Below, in pieces: positions 1 through 5,335 of a DNA stretch of 10,533 nucleotides. Source of the stretch: an uncultured Ruminococcus sp. Lineage in GTDB: Bacteria > Bacillota > Clostridia > Oscillospirales > Ruminococcaceae. Position numbers and translations under genes: made by a program. The notes beneath the pieces were generated by a model. The model searched no databases. It worked only from the letters and a program-made list of their open reading frames with translations, and had not been told where the DNA came from. Location of the stretch: positions 1 through 10,533 of the forward strand of contig CAMAIG010000024.1 of assembly GCA_945835085.1 (NCBI GenBank). The letters run 5' to 3'. The first letter of the stretch is position 1. Every line of letters starts with the position of its first letter.

Positions 1-9
1 ATAGAGGAT

Positions 10-252
10 ATGGAAGAAGTCAAGGAGCTTCATGCACTGAAAGGCTCGTTTATTAATCTTGAATACACACTGCCCGGAGGACAAAAGGCTAAATTCTGGG
101 ACGACAATAAAATATACCTTGGCAATCAGCTCCCGAAGAAGGGAAGCGACAGATGCTACGGTATTGCCGCCGACGAAAGATATCTTATGGTCTGCGAATA
201 CGGCTGCGGCGGCGAAGCTCCCGAAATTGTTGTGCTACGGAGAATAGAATAA
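10..252 (+). CDS. Small unrecognised protein, possibly only the C-terminal part of a longer one
   Basis: An 80-residue frame ends in TAA just before the transporter gene. I do not recognise a family. It looks soluble and mostly beta, with a Gly/Cys-rich segment near the end (CEYGCGGEAPE) and no signal peptide or membrane helix. The start is doubtful. The only possible Shine-Dalgarno, AGAGGA at 3-8, sits one base from the ATG at 10, which is too close to work well, and the frame is open back to base 1. The true start is therefore probably left of the window and this may be a 5'-truncated gene. The stop lies 10 nt before the next ATG, so it is probably cotranscribed with the efflux transporter. 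Confidence 0.55.
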   Translation: MEEVKELHALKGSFINLEYTLPGGQKAKFWDDNKIYLGNQLPKKGSDRCYGIAADERYLMVCEYGCGGEAPEIVVLRRIE

Positions 253-262
253 GAGGAATTAT

Positions 263-1624
263 ATGAATAAGCAATATCTTAAAAAACTGATGATAATTGC
301 TGTGCCCATAATGCTCAGCAATGTTATTTCACAGCTGCAGATGATAATCGACAGGATATTTCTCGGTCAGATGAACAAGCTTTATATGAGCGCTCTGGGA
401 AATGTCACATCACCTATGTGGACAACAATGTCATTCTGCTTTACTATCGTTATGGGAGCGTCCATACTCATAAGCCAGAGCGTGGGAGCGGGGGACGATG
501 AAAAGGTCGAGAGCTATGCAGCTTCAATGGTAAAATGGAACAATATTGTTCCCATACTGCTGTTTTTCTTCTGGATATTTTTCGGGGAAACGGTATTCAG
601 GGCAATGGGTGTTTCGGAAAACGTTATGCCTCTTTGCCTGGGATATATGAGATTTTTTGCTCCAACATTTCTCATAGTGGGCATAGAAAGCTCATTCAGC
701 GTGATAATGCAGACATCAAATTACACAAAGCCCCTTGTATTTTACGGTATAGTAAGGGCAGGGCTTAATATCCTGCTTGACTGGATACTTATTTTCGGCA
801 GATTTGGATTTCCTCAGATGGGCATTGAGGGTGCAGCCATAGCAACAACCATTGCCGAATACGGCGGCTGCCTGTTTGCATTTGCGGTAGTCTTGTCAAA
901 CCGCTCACTGAAAACAAAGCCGTCCATGAAAGCGGTCATCAAGGCTCCGCTAAAACCCTTTCTTGCTTCCGTAGGGCTTGGAATAAATGCCGCCCTTGAG
1001 GACTTTGCATGGAATTTCGGAAACCTTGTGCTGATAAAGATACTTAACTCCATCAACGAAATGGCAGCAGGCATCTATTCCATAGTATTCAGCGTTGAGG
1101 TGCTTGTGGTCGTAATGATAGGTGCAATTGGCAGCGGAACCATGACCCTGTCCGGTGAAGCAAGGGGCCGTGGAGATCTTAAACAGTTCGGCGGCGTGTG
1201 CAAAATTGCATATATCCTGTGTGCGGCTATTGCTGCAGTGACACTTGTTGTGTGCCTGCTCATTCCTCAGCAGATACTTGCGCTCTTTACCACTGAGGAA
1301 GAAATAATCACAGGCTGCGGAATATATCTGATACTTGTCTGCATAAACCTTTACGGCAAATCGGGAAATATCATTATCGGCAGCGGAATCAGAGGAAGCG
1401 GAGATACAAGATGGATGTTCTTTACCCAGATATTCGGTACTTTCCTTGTTATCGGCTGTGCGTGCCTGTTTGTGTATGGTTTCGGACTTGGAATAACAGG
1501 AGTTTTCATTGCGGTAATCGTTGATGAGGGTCTGAGAGCGGTCATAAATCTGTTCAGGCTGAGAAAAATAATGCGAAACTGGGACAGTGTGACGCCTGAC
1601 AGCAGCCCTTCTGCCGCAGAATAA
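263..1624 (+). CDS. MATE-family multidrug/sodium (or proton) antiporter
   Basis: A 453-residue, very hydrophobic protein of the usual MATE length (about 450), with two six-helix halves. Family hallmarks are visible. Helix 1 has P15 and the segment D30-R31-I-F-L-G35. The first half ends with the NxxLDWxLIFGxFGFPxMGIEGAAIAT block starting near N169/D173. The second half carries the GIRGSGDTR motif at 375-383. MATE proteins sit in the cytoplasmic membrane and export cationic drugs or metabolites in exchange for Na+ or H+; the substrate here cannot be told. The start is supported by AGAGGA at 252-257, five bases upstream of the ATG. A TetR repressor gene follows 20 nt downstream, a common pairing for inducible efflux pumps. 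No promoter is visible directly upstream, so transcription probably begins left of the window. Confidence 0.93.
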   Translation: MNKQYLKKLMIIAVPIMLSNVISQLQMIIDRIFLGQMNKLYMSALGNVTSPMWTTMSFCFTIVMGASILISQSVGAGDDEKVESYAASMVKWNNIVPILLFFFWIFFGETVFRAMGVSENVMPLCLGYMRFFAPTFLIVGIESSFSVIMQTSNYTKPLVFYGIVRAGLNILLDWILIFGRFGFPQMGIEGAAIATTIAEYGGCLFAFAVVLSNRSLKTKPSMKAVIKAPLKPFLASVGLGINAALEDFAWNFGNLVLIKILNSINEMAAGIYSIVFSVEVLVVVMIGAIGSGTMTLSGEARGRGDLKQFGGVCKIAYILCAAIAAVTLVVCLLIPQQILALFTTEEEIITGCGIYLILVCINLYGKSGNIIIGSGIRGSGDTRWMFFTQIFGTFLVIGCACLFVYGFGLGITGVFIAVIVDEGLRAVINLFRLRKIMRNWDSVTPDSSPSAAE

Positions 1625-1644
1625 TTATAAAGGGAGAGAAAAAA

Positions 1645-2298
1645 ATGCCCCCAAAGCCCAAATATACTAAGGAAGAGATAGCCTCCGCTGCATTTGAGAT
1701 CATTAAAAAGGACGGTTTATCGGCGCTTACCGCCCGTGACCTCGGAGCTTATCTCGGAACTTCATCACGGCCCATATTTACCTATTTTCGCACCATGGAG
1801 GAGCTGAAGCTTGCTGCCAGGGAGATAGCCCTAAGGGAGTTTATAGACTACGTCAGCGATTACCGTGAATATACTCCCGCATTCAAGCGGATAGGAATGA
1901 TGATAGTTTCCTACGGTATCCATAAGCCGGAGCTTTTTAAGCTTCTGTTTATGCAGGAGCATAAGGAAAAGAGGGGCTTTGGAAGCACAATAAGTGACCT
2001 TGGAGAGATAAGTGATGTGTGTACAGAGCTTATCATGAAGGAATACGGCATGACAGGGGAGCAGGCTGAGCTTATATTTGAGCAGATGTGGACCCAGGCT
2101 TACGGGCTTGGCGTAATGTGTGCAATGGGCGTGTGCGACCTCAGTGATGAGGAGATAGGCAGGCAGCTTGGAATAGGCTTTGCGGGGCTTATGATGCTCA
2201 TAAGATCGGGAATGATAGATGAGATCCATTCCGATGTGGAGAAAAACACCGACGGCACATTTCATGGAAATAAAAGCGGCGATGTGCCTTATAAATAA
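1645..2298 (+). CDS. TetR/AcrR-family transcriptional regulator
   Basis: A 217-residue protein, the usual TetR length. Residues 8-60 form the canonical DNA-binding domain: the T8-KEEIA-AAFEIIKKDG helix, then the helix-turn-helix at about T29-F48 (TARDLGAYLGTSSRPIFTYF), followed by the MEELK helix. The rest (about 60-200) is helical and divergent, as expected for the ligand and dimer domain, with several Met and Cys residues. AGGGAGAG at 1631-1638 supports the start. It follows the MATE gene by 20 nt and probably represses the shared operon, so a ligand exported by the pump may be the inducer (inference). No clear operator palindrome is visible inside the window; it would be expected upstream of the operon promoter, off the left edge. 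Confidence 0.9.
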   Translation: MPPKPKYTKEEIASAAFEIIKKDGLSALTARDLGAYLGTSSRPIFTYFRTMEELKLAAREIALREFIDYVSDYREYTPAFKRIGMMIVSYGIHKPELFKLLFMQEHKEKRGFGSTISDLGEISDVCTELIMKEYGMTGEQAELIFEQMWTQAYGLGVMCAMGVCDLSDEEIGRQLGIGFAGLMMLIRSGMIDEIHSDVEKNTDGTFHGNKSGDVPYK

Positions 2299-2318
2299 TA
2301 GGCAAAAATCAGATGAAC

Positions 2319-2325
2319 AAAGGAG
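2319..2325 (+). promoter_or_regulatory. Ribosome-binding site that fixes the lipoprotein start at 2334
   Basis: AAAGGAG lies eight bases before the ATG at 2334, an ideal spacing. An earlier in-frame ATG at 2313 lies upstream of this site and has no Shine-Dalgarno of its own. It would also put seven charged or polar residues before an otherwise perfect signal peptide. The start at 2334 is therefore preferred. Confidence 0.85.
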
Positions 2326-2333
2326 AATGGAAA

Positions 2334-3083
2334 ATGAAAAAGAATACTATTATAATAGCAGCTGCAGCATTGTGTTTTGCACTGTGTTCATGCTCGGAAA
2401 CCAAGGAGAATAAGCTGCCAGAGATCACTGTGATATCGGAGAGCGAATCCACCGACAAGCTTATTGATATGATAACCGAAACCTCGGAGGTCCAGTCCTC
2501 CGAAATGGTCACATCGGAAGAAATTTCGGAAGAAACAACAACAGAGGTTATTGAAGAAGTGACAGAAACAGAAGCCGATACTTCCATGACTTACGACAGC
2601 GATAATTCCGAGTACATTGATATTGTATCAAGACTTGCGGGGGCTCTCGATTATATTGATTGTATCGGAGGAGGAAATATCCCCAAGGACGACTCGGACA
2701 AAATTGATGTTAACGGCAGAGAATTTGCAAGGGTATCTGCTCAGTTTGAAAGCACCGATGACCTTAGGGAATTTATGGAGGAAAGCCTGACTCAAAGGCT
2801 CATTGACAGCAGATATTCTCATATTCTCGGCACTGACGAGCCTTACTATGTTGACGAAAACGGCGGACTTTACGGCTATGTCACCGCAAAGGGCTGCGGA
2901 TATGCGTGGATACTCGTTGATGACAAGCCTGTTATTGAGATAACAGATATCTCCGAGGACAGCTTTACCGCATCAATTAAGTTCGATAACTATGGCGGAG
3001 AATGCGATATGGTCATGAATATCGTTTCCGACAGCGGAGTGTGGAAGATAGACCGCATCTCATACGACGGACTTGAATTCTGA
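2334..3083 (+). CDS. Secreted lipoprotein with acidic tether and IseA-like C-terminal domain
   Basis: A 249-residue protein. Residues 1-19 form a lipoprotein signal peptide (KK followed by a hydrophobic stretch). The lipobox L17-C-S-C20 predicts lipidation at C20, although Cys at the -2 position is unusual. Residues 21 to about 92 are low-complexity Ser/Thr/Glu, probably a flexible tether through the cell wall. Residues from about 93 to the end are globular: DIVSRLAGALDYID, a Gly-rich turn, FESTDDLREFMEE and YYVDENGGLYGY, then alternating strands ending in GVWKIDRISYD. That strand and motif order resembles the IseA family (inhibitors of cell-wall DL-endopeptidases), but this is pattern recognition only. 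A generic NTF2-like or export-accessory lipoprotein is an alternative. It is the last gene of the MATE-TetR set, 35 nt after tetR, and ends just before a strong terminator. Confidence 0.8.
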   Translation: MKKNTIIIAAAALCFALCSCSETKENKLPEITVISESESTDKLIDMITETSEVQSSEMVTSEEISEETTTEVIEEVTETEADTSMTYDSDNSEYIDIVSRLAGALDYIDCIGGGNIPKDDSDKIDVNGREFARVSAQFESTDDLREFMEESLTQRLIDSRYSHILGTDEPYYVDENGGLYGYVTAKGCGYAWILVDDKPVIEITDISEDSFTASIKFDNYGGECDMVMNIVSDSGVWKIDRISYDGLEF

Positions 3084-3086
3084 TAT

Positions 3087-3140
3087 ACTGCCGCAGCGCC
3101 CGACAGACCTATGTCACGGGTGCTGCGGCAGTTATTTTTA
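3087..3140 (+). terminator. Rho-independent terminator closing the MATE/TetR/lipoprotein operon
   Basis: A 16-bp GC-rich stem pairs 3087-3102 (ACTGCCGCAGCGCCCG) with 3117-3132 (CGGGTGCTGCGGCAGT), with one G-T wobble (G3098 with T3121). It encloses a 14-nt loop and is followed by the U-rich tail TTATTTTTAT. It begins four bases after the lipoprotein stop codon. It should separate the left operon from the cyclase. Confidence 0.92.
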
Positions 3141-3298
3141 TCAAAAAGAAATAATTTTCAGTCTGCCTCAAATAAATAGCATACAAATATTCTATGAGAA
3201 ACGGGTTCAATGCTAACGTTACCGAGCCGCAAAGCATAGAAATTCCTGCTGTTTACCTAACGAGTTGGCTTCAGCGACACGCTGATTTTAATATTCTC
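3141..3298 (+). other. Non-coding intergenic region with nested inverted repeats
   Basis: No gene is supported here. The ATG at 3194 opens a frame into the cyclase but has no ribosome-binding site and lies upstream of the cyclase promoter. Visible structure includes an outer 7-bp dyad, TTCTATG (3190-3196) with CATAGAA (3235-3241). Inside it GGTTC (3204-3208) can pair with GAGCC (3224-3228), and the palindrome TAACGTTA sits at 3214-3221. Further right, TCAGCG-ACA-CGCTGA (3271-3285) is a small hairpin followed by TTTTA. It could be a regulator-binding region, a short structured RNA with its own weak terminator, or chance. I could not match it to a riboswitch class. Confidence 0.35.
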
Positions 3299-3327
3299 TT
3301 GAAAAATTTTCCGGAATATAGTATAAT
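3299..3327 (+). promoter_or_regulatory. Sigma-A-type promoter of the cyclase gene
   Basis: TTGAAA at 3299-3304 and TATAAT at 3322-3327 are separated by exactly 17 bases in an AT-rich stretch. A transcript would begin near 3334, giving a leader of about 28 nt before the ATG at 3362. This placement excludes the upstream frame start at 3194. Confidence 0.8.
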
Positions 3328-3361
3328 AGAACAGAAATCAATTATGGGGGAATGGAGCTTT

Positions 3362-5170
3362 ATGAAAATTAAAAAGGGTATTGTTCTGCTCGAAGCACTG
3401 GCGGTAATGGTCCTGACATTTGTATTATCCTATACCGATGCCTTCTATACACTTGACAGTCTTATGAAGGATAAGATCTATCAGTCACCGAGAGGTATAA
3501 ACAACAAGATAAAGATCATTGCCGTGGACGATAAGACCCTCCAGGATATCGGTCCCTTCGGAACATGGTCAAGGCAGAAATATGCCGATGTGATAAATGC
3601 CCTGGGTGATGAGCCTGCTGTTATCGCAATGGATATCATGGTATTCGGCAGCATGGACGAAGAGGGTGATGAGGCGTTTATACGGGCGTGTGCCGAGCAT
3701 GATAATGTGGTTCTCGGCTCCTATATAAACTATAACAGCGCTTATAAGATAAGTGCCGACGGAAAAGCCTATATTGATACTATGAATATCGAAAGCATAG
3801 AGCAGCCAATTGCATGGGAAAATGGCGGCTGTACCACGGGCTTTGTTAACTGCTCTCCCGATGAAGACGGTATCGTGCGTTCCATCGTTCTTACCGCACA
3901 GGCGCCCGAGCTTTACGGAGATACGGTATTCAAGAGCCTTGCCTCCCAGACATACAGCAAATACTGCGAAAAAATGGGCATTTCCGAAAATACTCCCAGG
4001 CTTGATATCCGTAACCGTATGTGGATAAACTATGCGGGAAAGCCCTATGATTATGAGCATATACCCCTGAGTGCCGTTCTTGACGGAAGCGTTGACCCAA
4101 AAATATTCAAGGACTGCGTTGTTATGATAGGTGCGTATGCATCGGGACTCCAGGATCAGTATGCTGTTCCCGTAAGTGCCGACCTTATGCATGGAGTTGA
4201 GATACACGCAAATATCCTTCAGTGCCTTATTGACGGTAAATATCCCGTTCCCGCAGACCGTGGACTTGCATCAATAATAGGCGCTCTTGCCGCAGCCTGC
4301 ATATATATTATTGCAAGGCTTGCATCAATAAAGGTGTCCACACCCGTGTCCATAGCTTCGGCAGGCCTTTATATCGGTGTGGGAGTAATGCTTAATAATT
4401 CGGGCACCATTATCCCCCTGATATATTCGCCAATGTTCATGATACTGGGCTATCTTGTAAATCTCGGCAGAGGCTACATAAGCGAGGCTCTGGAAAAGAA
4501 AAAGATAACCGACGCTTTCAAGAAATATGTTGCTCCCCAGGTGGTTGAAGAGCTGGCGAAAAAGGGCGGCTATCAGATTAAGCTCGGAGGCGAAAACCGC
4601 CATATAGCAGTGCTTTTCGTTGATATAAGAGGCTTTACTCCCATGTCAGAGAGCCTTGAGCCTGAGCAAGTGGTGGATATCCTTAACAGTTATCTGAATC
4701 TTACCACTAACTCCATTTTCAATAACGACGGAACTCTCGATAAATTTATCGGTGACGCCACAATGGCTGTTTTCAACGCTCCCTTTGATCTGGACGATTA
4801 TATTTTCAGAGCAGTCAAGACCGCCTGGGATATAGTTCAGGGCGGAAATGAAATAGAGGATAAATTCCTTGAAAAATACGGCAAATCTGTTAGCTTCGGT
4901 GTAGGAGTAAACTGCGGAAACGCCGTTGTGGGCAATATCGGCTGTGATTTCAGAATGGATTACACAGCTATCGGTGATACCGTCAACACTGCCGCAAGGC
5001 TTGAAGCCAATGCCAAGAGGGGACAGGTGCTCATCAGCGAGTATGTGTATGAGGAGGTCAAGGACAGAGTGACCGTTGAGCCTGTGGGCGAGATACCCTT
5101 AAAGGGCAAATCCAAGGGAGTATTTGTGTATTCTCTTACAGGAATTACAGGCACAGTATCACAAGAATAA
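3362..5170 (+). CDS. CHASE2-domain class III adenylate cyclase, membrane-bound
   Basis: A 602-residue protein. A signal-anchor helix (about 7-24) is followed by an extracellular CHASE2 sensor domain (about 30-300; IKIIAVDDKTLQDIG near its start), three membrane helices (about 302-317, 322-343, 349-369) and a coupling helix with KKYVAPQVVEEL. The cyclase domain runs from about 412 to 595. All six class III catalytic residues are visible: metal-binding D421 (VDIRGFT) and D465 (FIGDATMAVF), purine-selecting K461 and T535, and transition-state N542 and R546 (IGDTVNTAARLE). Lys plus Thr is the class IIIb adenylate cyclase pattern, so cAMP is the expected product. The start is chosen because the promoter lies just upstream and GGGGGAATGGAG (3346-3357) precedes it. 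An ATG at 3344 in the same frame is a possible alternative start. The gene probably couples an external signal to cAMP. No cAMP receptor is in the window. Confidence 0.93.
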   Translation: MKIKKGIVLLEALAVMVLTFVLSYTDAFYTLDSLMKDKIYQSPRGINNKIKIIAVDDKTLQDIGPFGTWSRQKYADVINALGDEPAVIAMDIMVFGSMDEEGDEAFIRACAEHDNVVLGSYINYNSAYKISADGKAYIDTMNIESIEQPIAWENGGCTTGFVNCSPDEDGIVRSIVLTAQAPELYGDTVFKSLASQTYSKYCEKMGISENTPRLDIRNRMWINYAGKPYDYEHIPLSAVLDGSVDPKIFKDCVVMIGAYASGLQDQYAVPVSADLMHGVEIHANILQCLIDGKYPVPADRGLASIIGALAAACIYIIARLASIKVSTPVSIASAGLYIGVGVMLNNSGTIIPLIYSPMFMILGYLVNLGRGYISEALEKKKITDAFKKYVAPQVVEELAKKGGYQIKLGGENRHIAVLFVDIRGFTPMSESLEPEQVVDILNSYLNLTTNSIFNNDGTLDKFIGDATMAVFNAPFDLDDYIFRAVKTAWDIVQGGNEIEDKFLEKYGKSVSFGVGVNCGNAVVGNIGCDFRMDYTAIGDTVNTAARLEANAKRGQVLISEYVYEEVKDRVTVEPVGEIPLKGKSKGVFVYSLTGITGTVSQE

Positions 5171-5233
5171 CATATTTTTTTCATAGATAATCGGTTTTAT
5201 TCGTCGATAATTTACATTTTTTTAACAATACTA

Positions 5234-5262
5234 TTGACTTTTTCATGGCAATGTGGTATATT
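5234..5262 (+). promoter_or_regulatory. Sigma-A-type promoter of the FHA-ABC operon
   Basis: TTGACT at 5234-5239 and TATATT at 5257-5262 are 17 bases apart, close to consensus, in a T-rich 165-nt gap. The start point would be near 5269, leaving a leader of about 67 nt. No clear hairpin terminator lies between the cyclase stop (5170) and this promoter, so some read-through from the cyclase transcript is also possible. Confidence 0.8.
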
Positions 5263-5315
5263 GTTTGTGTAAAATTGTTTATATTGTGTTGTTTTGCAGA
5301 AAATAATACGTCAAC

Positions 5316-5326
5316 AGGACGGTGAT
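5316..5326 (+). promoter_or_regulatory. Ribosome-binding site that decides the FHA-ABC start
   Basis: AGGACGGTGAT matches the anti-Shine-Dalgarno complement AGGAGGTGAT with one extra C, nine bases before the ATG at 5336. A TTG in the same frame at 5294 would add 14 residues but has no such site upstream, so 5336 is preferred. Confidence 0.65.
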
Positions 5327-5335
5327 AGTCAGAAA

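Noticed and set aside
1831..2265. 144-codon open frame on the minus strand
   Set aside because: Shadow of the TetR gene, which has a clear helix-turn-helix domain and ribosome-binding site.
2309..2587. Ser/Val-rich open frame on the minus strand
   Set aside because: It is only the antisense of the lipoprotein's Ser/Thr/Glu tether; low complexity explains its openness.
3201..3290. Possible cyclic-di-GMP (GEMM) riboswitch because of the GCAAAGC string at 3229-3235
   Set aside because: The remaining GEMM landmarks (GGCAAACC, GNRA-capped hairpin, GGCCT) are absent, and the region lies upstream of the cyclase promoter, so it would not be in the cyclase leader.
3569..4207. 212-codon open frame on the minus strand
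   Set aside because: Fully antisense to the CHASE2 region of the cyclase, with no convincing ribosome-binding site or motif.
5171..5233. Possible terminator after the cyclase (T run at 5175-5181)
   Set aside because: No stable GC-rich stem precedes the T run; the GATAAT copies nearby are direct rather than inverted repeats.
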